Virus record (IMG/VR): IMGVR_UViG_3300028840_001533
Coordinates: 1-49,261 of that record
Source of the DNA: a virus
Length of the DNA: 49,261 bases
Reading direction: 5' to 3' (one strand)
In this document: positions 30,874 through 40,300 of the stretch, piece after piece
Position numbering within the stretch: the stretch's first letter is position 1
Layout of the letters: each line of letters starts with the position of its first letter
Translations under genes and position numbers: made by a program
The notes under the pieces: model-generated
What the model was told of the DNA's origin: nothing
The model's input: the letters and a program-made list of their open reading frames with translations, nothing else
Databases searched by the model: none

Positions 30874-32457
30874 ATGAGCCAGATAGACACAATCACCGTA
30901 CCCTTTTTGGAGCAGTTCTATGGCGACGCAATCAGCCACGAGGCACGTTTCGCCATATGGACTAAGCATAACAGGGCACACGTATGGTGTTCGTCTATCG
31001 ACGCGATCAAGAAAGCGGTCAAGCCAGAACGTGATACCTACTTCACGATGGCCGCGTATCCGAGGGGCATTACTAAGCGGACAAAAGATAATGCTTACGG
31101 GCTATTCGGTGTTTGGCTCGACATCGATTGTGAGAAAGACAATGGAGAAAAAAATTACTTCCCTTCAGTCAACAAAGCTATCGACTGGGTCACTGATGAG
31201 CTTTCAGGATTTTGGACCTGGATTATTCACAGTGGGGGCGGGATCCATGTCTACCTCATGTTTGACGAACCTTTCTGGATCGAGGAAGACGAAGACAGAA
31301 TACGGGCCAGCAAGATCATCAAGGCGTTTCATAGATGGGCTGATGGCCGGTGCCCACACACCATTGATTCACTTATCGACCTGTCGCGGGTCATGCGCTT
31401 ACCTGGGACAATCAACACAAGGACAAAATCACCATGTCAACTAATCGAGGAAAGCGGGCACTCAACTTCCTTCAGCGACTTGGAGTCATTCTTACCGGAG
31501 GTTTCCTTAGACGAAGACAGCCGGTCAGCGGAGTCGATAGACGGAGAAGTAAATATCTCCGAATTGAAGCGCCAGCTGCACCTCCTTCAGGAGTCAGATT
31601 CTACGTTCGATTCTACTTGGCGTCGAGCACGAAGACTGAAAGACTCTTCGCCGAGTGGCTACTGCATGTCACTAGCGAATCTCCTGTGTGCATCAGGCTT
31701 CCACGACGGCCAAATTATTGTGGCATTGAAGTTGTGGAGGGAAGCACAGAACGACGCCTCGGAGAAGCCGGAATCTTGGTATATGAGTACCGTAAAACGT
31801 GCTCGTGCGAACACAAAGGGGGAGGTGGTAGGAAACAAGGTCACCGCAGCCTTGGAAGAGGACGACCCGGAATCTCACATAGCTGGCATCTCAGCGGTCT
31901 TGAGCAAGACAGTAAAAAGGATCGAGAAGAGAATCATCCCGGAATTCAAGGGGCAAAAGGAAAAGAGTAGCTACGTGTTCTACTTTGAAGACGAAAGCAC
32001 GCTGGTCATACCAGACACTGACACGCTCATGAAGCAAGAGCGTATGCGAGCTATTGCTTACGAAGAAGCAGGTGTCATGATTCGGCGGCTCAAGAATCCT
32101 CAGTGGGATGATTTCCTATCGTTGGTACTACAGGCCAAAGTAGACGTGAAAGAAGCAGAGGAGGGGAACAGGGCGTACAACATTCTCAACGAGCTACACA
32201 ATTTTGTAGATCGCAAGCGCGACTTATCGAATATTGTGGCGGAGCTTGAGAACATGACAGCCACCACGCTCTACGAGGAAGACGGTGTTGTGTACTTCAA
32301 ATGGGAGCTTTTTAAGCGACACTTGTCCGGTTCCGGCTACCAGATTCAGAACTCCAACATGGCGAGGTTACTTAGAGATCTAGGGTGTGAGAAACGACAA
32401 TTCTCAGGACATGGTAGGCCCAGGCTTTGGTCTGTGCCGCCAAAGGAGGAACAATGA
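30874..32457 (+). CDS. AEP-family primase (prim-pol type)
   Basis: The 527-residue protein shows the archaeo-eukaryotic primase signature: LDID (D83, D85), GGGIH (121-125) and DLSRVMRLPGTIN (169-181). The C-terminal half is helical and may be a PriCT-like or winged-helix region (GYQIQNSNMARLLRDLGC near the end). It would synthesise primers, possibly also extend DNA, at the phage replication fork. No replicative polymerase was found in the window, which raises the weight of this gene. An AGGAGG site is upstream; the end overlaps the pilin-like gene by ATGA. Confidence 0.8.
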   Translation: MSQIDTITVPFLEQFYGDAISHEARFAIWTKHNRAHVWCSSIDAIKKAVKPERDTYFTMAAYPRGITKRTKDNAYGLFGVWLDIDCEKDNGEKNYFPSVNKAIDWVTDELSGFWTWIIHSGGGIHVYLMFDEPFWIEEDEDRIRASKIIKAFHRWADGRCPHTIDSLIDLSRVMRLPGTINTRTKSPCQLIEESGHSTSFSDLESFLPEVSLDEDSRSAESIDGEVNISELKRQLHLLQESDSTFDSTWRRARRLKDSSPSGYCMSLANLLCASGFHDGQIIVALKLWREAQNDASEKPESWYMSTVKRARANTKGEVVGNKVTAALEEDDPESHIAGISAVLSKTVKRIEKRIIPEFKGQKEKSSYVFYFEDESTLVIPDTDTLMKQERMRAIAYEEAGVMIRRLKNPQWDDFLSLVLQAKVDVKEAEEGNRAYNILNELHNFVDRKRDLSNIVAELENMTATTLYEEDGVVYFKWELFKRHLSGSGYQIQNSNMARLLRDLGCEKRQFSGHGRPRLWSVPPKEEQ

Positions 32458-32984
32458 AAAAAGGTTTCACATTGATTGAGGTGCTGATTACGGTTGCTGT
32501 AATCGGGATCCTCGCAGCCGCTGTGGCGTACGGACTGAGCCTCACTGCACAGGCGAGGCTCACAGCTTGCGTTGCGGACATCAGGGCGCACGCCGAGATG
32601 ACGATGCAGCTTGAGGAGCAGACGAGATGGACGGCCCCAACCACTGAAGAGATGTATGAGTGGATGGGCAGCAAGCGGAAGAAGCACTACTACTACGTGC
32701 CAAACAATTACGATGCAAACAGCGGGCACGGCAACGACCTCGACATCTGTGACGAGGAGAACCCAGGCGCATCTACTGAGAACAGGGATTGCCTCGATAT
32801 TAAATGGGTGTGGATTTGCAACCACCACCATGGCTCCCTTGGAAGGTACGTGTTTGCTGATTCAAACTTGAATGTATGGGTTGTGCCACTGAGTCCTGGA
32901 CAGCTGCCAGCAGAAGTAATGATCAAGGATTTCTTTTATTGGATGGGCAAGGACCCGAACCTACAGAAATGGATAAGGGAGTGA
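32454..32984 (+). CDS. Type IV pilin-like protein (prepilin)
   Basis: The protein starts [18 protein letters not shown], an unmistakable class III signal: cleavage after Gly4 by prepilin peptidase, new N-terminal Phe, Glu at position 5 and a 20-residue hydrophobic helix. The remaining 140 residues form a polar globular domain with Cys at about 39, 97, 111 and 120 ([24 protein letters not shown]). At 176 residues it matches minor pilins/pseudopilins in length. It has an AAAGGAGGA site. A pilin in a phage replication operon is unusual; it may enter the host pilus or secretion machinery and alter phage receptor function. The host peptidase would be required. Confidence 0.85.
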   Translation: MKKGFTLIEVLITVAVIGILAAAVAYGLSLTAQARLTACVADIRAHAEMTMQLEEQTRWTAPTTEEMYEWMGSKRKKHYYYVPNNYDANSGHGNDLDICDEENPGASTENRDCLDIKWVWICNHHHGSLGRYVFADSNLNVWVVPLSPGQLPAEVMIKDFFYWMGKDPNLQKWIRE

Positions 32985-32986
32985 AC

Positions 32987-34318
32987 ATGAAATCTGTAAA
33001 ATACTGGGATGACGAGTGGCTCGCAATTGCCGTTGTTTCTGCTTTAATGCTCCTCTGCGCGTCTTTCGTAGCAGCAGACGTAATCCACAAGCCGATTGTG
33101 GCCGTGTCCGGTGAGCCGGTGGTCATGCCCTTCACATCTGGGGCAAACTGTTCGTTCCCACTGATCGCGGCCCAGAACATCGAGGTTGGCGAGGTTCTGC
33201 TGACCTGGACCGACACGCATCTGTGGGTGACGTATCTGATCACGGACTACGACTGGACAATCACGGAGGCAAATTTCGGATGGCAAGAAACCCCATTCCC
33301 GTATGCGATACCTGGGAAACTTCAACGGGTGTTCGATCACCTAACGACACAAGCTCTTCAATTCAAGATTCCACGGACGGAGGTCCACTCGGATCTCTAC
33401 TTCGCGGCGCACGCCGTTGTGAAAAGCACGACCCCATGTTCAGCTGGCACGAAGCACTTGACCCCGAACCAGAGGAACAACCCTCACTTGCCGAGCTACA
33501 CTTCCTTCAGGGCGTACCAGGGTGGCTCACGGGCTATGTTCCGATTGGAACTAGAGGGCGCCCCGCCGTTCAACAGGAACGGATTCAACGGATGGTGCCT
33601 CGACCGCCAGCGCAAGGTACGCACGGGCCAGACCTACGATGCACGGGTAATTACGGACTGGGACGAACTGGCCGGTATCGTTGACCACCCGGAGAACATC
33701 CACTACGTCGAGTGGATCATGGAACAGAACTTCGTTGGAAGGGAGATCGTATGCGGAAAGATCGTGACGAGAAGGCATGTCCAGCTTGCAATATGGAATC
33801 TGCTCGACGACCCGAAGAAACCGATGACATGCGTCCCACGGGCGCTGGTTCGCCGCGCATTGAGCCACAAGGGACCCCACCAGAAATCAACTACGCGAAA
33901 CTGCTGGGGGACACAGGCGATCTTCGTGCTCGATCCCTTGTACAAGACCTACATGGACGACTCGGGTCAGCAGATCGTGTCACCAAACCACAAGGTACAG
34001 CCGATGATCGTGGACTTGAGGGGGATTATCGAGTGCCCGTCACCGACACCCACACAGACGCCCACCGAAAAGCCATCGCCATCGCCCACGCCCACGCCAA
34101 GCAACACGCCGACGGCTACACCTACGCCAACCGGAACCTGGACGCCACCGCCTACGCCCACGTATACGCCCACCGCTACGCCAACGCCTACGTGCAAGCC
34201 TTCCAAGACGCCTACGCCGACGCCATGCGTAACCGTGTCTTCTGAGACAGCCTGGGCGCAGGGGCAGTACTGGTTCAACCAGAAGTGGGGCTGGTCCTTC
34301 AGGTGCAGCGATGAGTGA
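32987..34318 (+). CDS. Secreted Pro/Thr-rich protein with possible thioester motif
   Basis: The start at 32987 (two bases after the pilin stop) gives 443 residues. Residues 12-31 are a signal-peptide-like hydrophobic stretch ending VAA. The body holds GWCLDR (C204) and VQLAIW (Q266), which fit the [W/Y/F/L]C-hydrophobic and hydrophobic-Q-x-x-hydrophobic-W motifs of thioester domains, though the spacing is shorter than in streptococcal examples. Residues 351-413 are a Pro/Thr linker, and the end ([17 protein letters not shown]) resembles a C-terminal module of bacterial exported proteins. It would lie outside the cytoplasm, perhaps as a lysine-reactive adhesin or surface blocker. The coding frame was chosen over two other open frames because only it gives these coherent motifs. 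Confidence 0.65.
   Translation: MKSVKYWDDEWLAIAVVSALMLLCASFVAADVIHKPIVAVSGEPVVMPFTSGANCSFPLIAAQNIEVGEVLLTWTDTHLWVTYLITDYDWTITEANFGWQETPFPYAIPGKLQRVFDHLTTQALQFKIPRTEVHSDLYFAAHAVVKSTTPCSAGTKHLTPNQRNNPHLPSYTSFRAYQGGSRAMFRLELEGAPPFNRNGFNGWCLDRQRKVRTGQTYDARVITDWDELAGIVDHPENIHYVEWIMEQNFVGREIVCGKIVTRRHVQLAIWNLLDDPKKPMTCVPRALVRRALSHKGPHQKSTTRNCWGTQAIFVLDPLYKTYMDDSGQQIVSPNHKVQPMIVDLRGIIECPSPTPTQTPTEKPSPSPTPTPSNTPTATPTPTGTWTPPPTPTYTPTATPTPTCKPSKTPTPTPCVTVSSETAWAQGQYWFNQKWGWSFRCSDE
34037..34225 (+). repeat. Pro/Thr-coding low-complexity repeat
   Basis: This stretch of short ACGCCC/ACCCCG-type units encodes the Pro/Thr linker of the secreted protein. It also creates open frames on both strands that are not genes. 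Repeat length is likely to vary between relatives. Confidence 0.8.
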
Positions 34319-34811
34319 CAAGGACAAGCGCATCGAGCAACTAGAGGAAGCTCTAAAGGTGTGCCGCGAAGTGCGGGACGATTGGCACAATCAAACCGAC
34401 GATCTTCTCGTTAAAGTTCAGGAACTGGAGATGTACCAGGGCGGCTTCATGGAAGTGAGAGCGGAGAACGCCTCACAACGCGCCACGATTGACGCTCTTG
34501 CAAAAGAAAATAAGAGCTTACTGGAGCGCATCGCGGAGTTGGAGATGCGGCTGTCTCTGAAGGGCGAGGTCAACGCAAACCTTGAAGCAGACAACAGGGC
34601 ATTCTACAAGCGCATCGAGGAGTTGGAGAAAGATCGAGATTCCTACCACGAGATTGAAATAGATGAAGAAGGTCAACCAACCAACCTCCACATCATCACC
34701 CGCAAGCAGATCAAACGAGCGTTGGCGTACACGAAGTGCTTCATCGGACCAGCGCGGAACAATCTTTTCAAGCTGCTGGAAATCCTCGGCATCGAGGTGA
34801 GCGATGAGTAG
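34311..34811 (+). CDS. Coiled-coil protein
   Basis: Most of the 166 residues form a long coiled coil ([52 protein letters not shown]), followed by a short helical C-terminus ([14 protein letters not shown]). It overlaps both neighbours by eight bases, so translation is coupled between the secreted protein and the UvrD-type helicase. The function is unknown. Confidence 0.65.
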   Translation: MSDKDKRIEQLEEALKVCREVRDDWHNQTDDLLVKVQELEMYQGGFMEVRAENASQRATIDALAKENKSLLERIAELEMRLSLKGEVNANLEADNRAFYKRIEELEKDRDSYHEIEIDEEGQPTNLHIITRKQIKRALAYTKCFIGPARNNLFKLLEILGIEVSDE

Positions 34812-36339
34812 AACTACACTCTTCGGCCCCCCTGGTAGCGGGAAGACAACAACCTTGTCTAAGTGGGCAAGGCAGGCTGCTGACAAACATGGTGGACACA
34901 ACATCATGATCTGCTCACTCACAAAGACTGCCGCCATCGAAATCCAGTCCCGTAATACAGGGGTTCCCAAGGAGAATGTAGGCACTCTCCACGCACATGC
35001 CTATCGATCTGTGACAGCTGAATTTGAAGGCCGGTACAAGGTAATCACAGACAAGGATCGAGACGAATTCAATAGGGGACGACCACATTCTCAGCACTTG
35101 CCGAAAGACAAGATAAGTGAAGACAGCGAGCAGAGATTCAGTGACAGCATCTCTGGGAGAGTGGCGCTATTCAGGGCACAGTGCATACCAAGTAGGAGGT
35201 GGCCAGATAGCGCGAAGAACTGGTGGGATCAATACATTAGCTGGAAAGAAGCCAACAGCCTCATCGACTTTACTGATATGATCGAGCTAGCATTGAACCA
35301 CATCGATTGCCCACTCGATCACATCATCCTAGACGAGGCGCAGGATTGCTCTGCTCTTGAATACAGGCTCCTCCAAAAGTGGGCCTCACAGGCGAAGAAT
35401 GTGGTGATCGCTGGCGACGACGATCAAGCTGCTTACGAATGGCGAGGCGCATCCGTTGATGCCTTCCTAGGGTTCTCGACTGATCAGCGGGTGCTGCCTC
35501 GCTCTTACCGGCTACCAAAAAGGGTTAAGGAGTACGCAGACAGATGGATAAGGCAAATCAAAAATCGGAAGATGAAGGAGTACGAGCCAACAGCCAACAA
35601 TGGACTAGTGTCCGAAATGGTCACCCGACACCCTGCCCACATTGTGGAAGAGGCATCAGCGTTAGATGGAACCACCATGATCTTATCAACGTGCGCCTAT
35701 ATGCTGAAGCCGATCCTCCAGGTTCTCCAGGAGAACAAGATTGCGTATCACAACCCCTACCGTGTGAAGGGGGATTACGCCTCGACATGGAACCCACTCT
35801 TGGCTGGAAGTGGTACCACTGTAACAAGTGCGGATGCGGTGCGTGCATTACTCACAACACCGTGGAGCTACAGGCTGCTCCATTCATGGGTGAGGGAGAT
35901 GTCATCATCGCACTTGGCTTATGGCACGAAGGCAAAATTGAAACGCGAACGCTCGAACGATTCCTTAGTGCCAATGGGAGAACTCTCCAACTTGCTTGGA
36001 CCGGAGAACCTCAACCGCGCACTCAAGGGGGACGTGCAGTGGTGGCTGAGCACCGTGAAAGACGGGAAGAGAAGAGAACAACTTGCGTTCAGGTATACCC
36101 TGATTTCAGCCATGTCATCTATGAAGGAGACCCCGTCTATAATTGTGGGGACCATTCACAGCGTGAAAGGTGGGCAAGCGGACAATGTTTTTCTCATTCC
36201 AGATCTGAGCATGGCTGGGAAGGAGTCTTACCTGGAGAACCCGGACCCAATCATCCGTCAAATGTACGTAGGGATGACGAGATCTAAAGACAAACTTATC
36301 CTCGTTCCTGCTGCAAGAAGGGCAATGTTGCAATGGTAA
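34804..36339 (+). CDS. UvrD/Rep-type superfamily 1 helicase
   Basis: The 511-residue protein has Walker A GPPGSGKT (8-15), motif II DEAQD (177-181), motif III GDDDQ (204-208), motif IV RSYRLP (about 235), motif V GTIHSVKGGQADNVF (about 453) and motif VI YVGMTRSKDKL (about 490). It is a 3'-5' type translocase by family. It may unwind at the phage fork or process recombination intermediates. It is encoded next to a VRR-NUC nuclease, and the two could work together in end processing. The start overlaps the coiled-coil gene by eight bases. Confidence 0.88.
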   Translation: MSRTTLFGPPGSGKTTTLSKWARQAADKHGGHNIMICSLTKTAAIEIQSRNTGVPKENVGTLHAHAYRSVTAEFEGRYKVITDKDRDEFNRGRPHSQHLPKDKISEDSEQRFSDSISGRVALFRAQCIPSRRWPDSAKNWWDQYISWKEANSLIDFTDMIELALNHIDCPLDHIILDEAQDCSALEYRLLQKWASQAKNVVIAGDDDQAAYEWRGASVDAFLGFSTDQRVLPRSYRLPKRVKEYADRWIRQIKNRKMKEYEPTANNGLVSEMVTRHPAHIVEEASALDGTTMILSTCAYMLKPILQVLQENKIAYHNPYRVKGDYASTWNPLLAGSGTTVTSADAVRALLTTPWSYRLLHSWVREMSSSHLAYGTKAKLKRERSNDSLVPMGELSNLLGPENLNRALKGDVQWWLSTVKDGKRREQLAFRYTLISAMSSMKETPSIIVGTIHSVKGGQADNVFLIPDLSMAGKESYLENPDPIIRQMYVGMTRSKDKLILVPAARRAMLQW

Positions 36340-36788
36340 AGCACGTTTATCATCCTGACTTCATTGGACCGGAGGATCTGTATGCTCCAAAAGCTGATCA
36401 ATACATTAAGCTCAGAAAACTGGGAGGAGGCGAGATGGCTCGCAGAGGCGATTCTCCATTTGAACGAAGTATCCAGAGTTCAATCATCGAAGCACTCAAC
36501 GAAAACTCTTGTACCGTTGTCCGCTGTCGATCTGCGGACTCTGTTGGTCACATTGCTGGAGATCCAGACATTACAGGGTGTATCGATGGACTCCACATCG
36601 AGATCGAAGTTAAAGTCTTTCCTGAACAACCCGAGCCTCTCCAACGCCACCGCCTCAAACAGTGGGCAAAAGCAGGAGCCTGCTGCTGCTGGGTCACGAG
36701 CAAAGCCCAGGCGCTTACCTTCCAAAAGGAGGTACTGGCCGGGAGAGGCAAAGGACGTGTTCTGGAACCTAGTGAGATCACTGAATAA
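36333..36788 (+). CDS. VRR-NUC-type nuclease
   Basis: The core is a PD-(D/E)xK fold: an early E in FERSIQSSII, then GDPDI (D of the PD motif), a strand with HIEIEVKV (ExK), and PLQRHRLKQWAKAG, the helix typical of VRR-NUC proteins. These act as structure-specific nucleases. The 36333 ATG overlaps the helicase stop (151 residues); an ATG at 36435 behind a strong GGAGGAGG gives 117 residues, closer to the usual family size. Either is possible. Confidence 0.75.
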   Translation: MVKHVYHPDFIGPEDLYAPKADQYIKLRKLGGGEMARRGDSPFERSIQSSIIEALNENSCTVVRCRSADSVGHIAGDPDITGCIDGLHIEIEVKVFPEQPEPLQRHRLKQWAKAGACCCWVTSKAQALTFQKEVLAGRGKGRVLEPSEITE

Positions 36789-36948
36789 GTATGACAAAGA
36801 GTTCATGCCTCAAGGGAAAAAGTCGCCGGTTCAGCTGGAAGTAGCTGAAGAAATCACCCGGCGATGGTGGGAGTTAGAATATGGAAATCAAAGTCCAGTG
36901 GTTAAGAGAAGAAGGGAAAGAGTGGGTGGTGGCCAACCAGCCGGATGA
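36772..36948 (+). CDS. Possible small gene overlapping the nuclease and zinc-protein genes
   Basis: The frame reads SPVQLEVAEEITRRWWELEY and RRRERVGGG from a GTG at 36772, or from an ATG at 36805 in the same frame. It fills the 92 bases between the nuclease and the next gene, where no other frame looks coding, and overlaps the next gene by 68 bases. No good ribosome site precedes the GTG. It is a weak candidate. Confidence 0.3.
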   Translation: MRSLNKYDKEFMPQGKKSPVQLEVAEEITRRWWELEYGNQSPVVKRRRERVGGGQPAG

Positions 36949-37168
36949 AGCAGACCATGTAATCATCGAGAAGGATTTCTTTGGCGTGCTCATGCGTGCT
37001 TGGAAGAAAGATGAAATGAGAATCACGAAGCCAGTACGCATCAATGTTGCTTACAGCGTGCAGTGCCCCGACTGCGGATTTGTGCAAACCGGCTTCGAGA
37101 CACAGGATGAGGCGGCTGCGTGGGAGTGTGACCAGTGCCAGCCCATGCTGCCCCTTGACGAACAATGA
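36881..37168 (+). CDS. Small zinc-binding protein
   Basis: This is a 95-residue protein with a beta N-terminal half (MEIKVQWLREEGKEWVVANQ) and a zinc ribbon of CPDC and, 18 residues later, CDQC (YSVQCPDCGFVQTGF; WECDQCQ). It has a GGGAG site. It overlaps the next gene as ATGA. The function is unknown. Confidence 0.65.
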   Translation: MEIKVQWLREEGKEWVVANQPDEADHVIIEKDFFGVLMRAWKKDEMRITKPVRINVAYSVQCPDCGFVQTGFETQDEAAAWECDQCQPMLPLDEQ

Positions 37169-37374
37169 GAAAACGAATACTCAATTGGGTTGCTTACCAC
37201 ATTGGTCTGTGGTCCATCCAATTCCGCGAGAATTGGTATCACGTAACGGGGACGTGGTTGTGGGGCATAGCTTCATTCATTGAGAGTCGCCCGCCTGGGC
37301 CTCGTGAGTCTCCTCCTATTGCAGACTCAGGGGAGTGGCACGCATTGATGGATAAGCTTTTTCAGTCAAACTGA
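37165..37374 (+). CDS. Small hypothetical protein, last gene of the plus arm
   Basis: This is a 69-residue, Trp-rich protein (LNWVAYHIGLWSIQFRENWY) with a possible membrane-surface helix. It ends 13 bases inside the end of the giant minus-strand gene, so the two arms converge tail to tail. No clear terminator was seen in this junction. No family was recognised. Confidence 0.5.
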   Translation: MRKRILNWVAYHIGLWSIQFRENWYHVTGTWLWGIASFIESRPPGPRESPPIADSGEWHALMDKLFQSN

Positions 37375-40300
37375 CTGAGCCACGCTTCTCGATACGATTT
37401 ATTGAATCCCTTTCGGATTCTATTCTTGGCATCCGGGTCGTCCGTTTCCCGGATGCCTTTTTGTGCATCTGTGAGCTTCTTGAACAACGGGACCATCCAG
37501 CCATTGTCTTCTTTCCAGTCAGCCAGTTGATCACCTTCGAGGTTCTTGTAAGCCTTCTCACCCTGCTCTAGCCCCTCGATGTTCTCATAGAAAACCGCTG
37601 CTGCCGTGTAGTCTGCAACCTCGCCGTAAATTCTCCGCAAGAAAACGATGTCGTTGGCCTCATACTTTGAGAGGTCGCCACCTGTCATCACGTCTTTCAG
37701 CCACTTGGCATCAGTGAAAAGTCTTGCGCCAGTCTTCGCGCCAGCGCCAGTGTACGCGCCAACGAGGTACTCCAGAGTCTCAGGGTTCTGGTCGATCCAC
37801 CCCGACTCATACTCGTTCCCGCCAGTCCATCGATTCACAAAAGCTGTGAGTTCCCTTGCGATTGGATTAACGCTTTTGAAGTACCGCTGCGAGTCCGGGC
37901 TATGGTCCCACGAGGACCTCACAGGGGCAATCGGAGCGCCGTAGTACGTCTCGTTCACGAACGTGTCTGCAATCGGGGCAAAGGCTGACGGAACCAGCCA
38001 CCTGACGGCTTCCCACTTGCTGTCCAGGCTCGCGCCGCCAAGCGGGTTGAAGGCTGTCATGATCGCGTTGAACAGGTTCGCCGCCCCTTTTGCTGTCCCC
38101 TCTACTGTCGATGTCCCAGACAGGACTGCATGTAACATTGCCTCAAGCTGAGTTCCAACCACATGAAACACGTTATACCCGTAAGGCAGCGGGATTTTAA
38201 TGTGCTGGCCTTCGCCCTCTGGCATCATGACAATCAGGCTGCGCTCCTTCTGCCAGTCTCCGATTTTCTCCCACCAAGGATACCCGTCTTCCTCATCTTC
38301 CCCGCCAATGCCGCGATTGAATGCAGCCAGTGCCCACGATGCCATGATCTGTGCGCCGACCAGCTTTTGAAGCGACTTGTTCTTGGGATTCAGCACAGCT
38401 GACATCATGCGGGCGGTGCCCTGGATCGACGCATTTGCAAACAAGTAAAAAGCGTTCAGCGCCTGCCCTGCGTCACCCTTTTTGTTGAAGTTAACTGTGA
38501 GGTTTCGACCTATCGCCGCTGCCTTCTTACGCGAAACTCCAGCCTTACGAGAGGCAACATAAACGGAAAGGCGCGCAGCATTCTCAACCGAAGAGTTAGC
38601 ACTAGAGACAAGATCGCCTACTTTCTGCGCGTACGAAAACGTGTTGTACACCTTGCTGTTGCCAGCACGTTCTACCTTGCGCTGGATAGATCGCGCTTTT
38701 GTAACCACGTCCGTGTATCCAAAGAACCCGATTTTCCCGCCGTCTGCTACGTACTCATTGTAGTACTTGACCCACTCGTCAGCTGCTACCTCTGCATCTT
38801 CCTTGAACGTGAGTCCCTCTGCTTTGCGGATTGCGTTGATTGCTTTCGGCACATTCAACAGGGTCTCATTCCTCACATGCTTGAGATCCTCTGCTGTCAT
38901 ATTGAAGCCCGCTGTTTGGACATCACGAAGTAGGTTGGCGATTACAAACTCTGGGTTGTACGTTGTGTTGGCAGCTGCCATGAACCTGTTAACGGCAGCG
39001 AATATCCTCACAGCGCTGTGCATCGGCCCTGAGCCAAGGTTCTTCATTGCGGTTGACAGCCTGGAATCAAAGATCTCAATGTAATGAGTCTTGCCATCCT
39101 TCTTGACGGCGACCACGTTGTCCTCGTTATTTGCGAACGCGTCCTTTACAAGCCTCACTGTTCCGGTGCTGCGGTCCCATACCCTGCGCCGCGTGACAGA
39201 GTTCACTTTGTAGAGATTCTCATTCGGAAACTCTTGCACAAGCTCAAGGAATGCTTGACCAACACGATTCTTTTCTGCCCTGACAATGGCTTCCTCGATA
39301 TCCACAACCGCCTGTGCAAGAACTGGACGCGTGTGCTTAGTGTCTCCGACTCTTCCAAAGCTGAACCCAAGCTCATCGCCTCTGATGTCAAAGCCTTGCC
39401 CTGTGTGGATGTTTGCATCCTCTAGGATTTCCTCAAGGTCTCCCTTGAATTCCTTCCCTTTGAGAGGGACGTAGTGCTCGTAGATGCTCACGTTCTCAAG
39501 CTGCTGATCTGTAATCAGCCCAGCCTCATGAAGGATCTTCAACTTCTGATCCATCATGTTATCGAAAAGCCTTGCCACACCATCGAACTTGTTGCCAGCC
39601 TCTTTAAGCACCCCTTCAGCTTGTTCGTTTGTCATGCCTGAGTGCTGGATATTCGGCTTCAGATTCGCTAGATCTTTCTTCCGTCTGTAAAGCCTTCGCT
39701 TCAGTATCGTTGTGTCGTAGTCACGAGATTCAGCATACTCAATCTGGTTTTCGATGTTTGAGATTTCTTTTTCCCACCGCTTCTTCTTCCGGTTGTACCA
39801 AACATCGTCAAGATGAGCGTTGCGTTCCTCTGCGTGCCGTGCGTGCAGCCAGTTTTCAAATTCCTCTATGTTGAAGTTGCCTTCATGCAAGGCGTCGAGC
39901 AATGGATTCACGTACTCGCGCTCGAACGCCTCAACTTGGTCAGCGGCCTTTCCGTGGTACAGCATTTCGTGAAGGTAAGCATCCATGTCTTCGTGGATGT
40001 TCCCGTACCTCTTTTCAATCTCAGTCTGAAGCTGCTTCACGCGATAGAACTTGTCCTGGAATTTGTTAATCAGCCACGACTTCCAGGTTTGGTCAGGTAG
40101 CCCCCAGGCTGGGCCTGATTCTGGGTCGAGGCCAGAAAGCGGCTGGGCCTGATGGAGGTTGTACAACGGTGTACGAAAACCTCGACCCGGAGGGAAGTGG
40201 CCTGGGCCTTCCGAGAACGAATAGTAATTCAGCGAGCCAAGGGGGGCAGTCTTGACAGGCTTCAAACGTATGTCCACAGATTCCGTCGGTCTTCCCTTCG

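Noticed and set aside
30920-31970. Two plus-strand ORFs of 174 and 178 codons inside the primase gene
   Set aside because: The primase frame has the full AEP motif set; the other frames are rich in Arg/Ser and show no motif.
33223-34245. Long plus-strand open frames overlapping the secreted-protein gene
   Set aside because: They lack coherent domains, and their second part simply reads the Pro/Thr repeat in another frame; the chosen frame gives a signal peptide and conserved-looking motifs.
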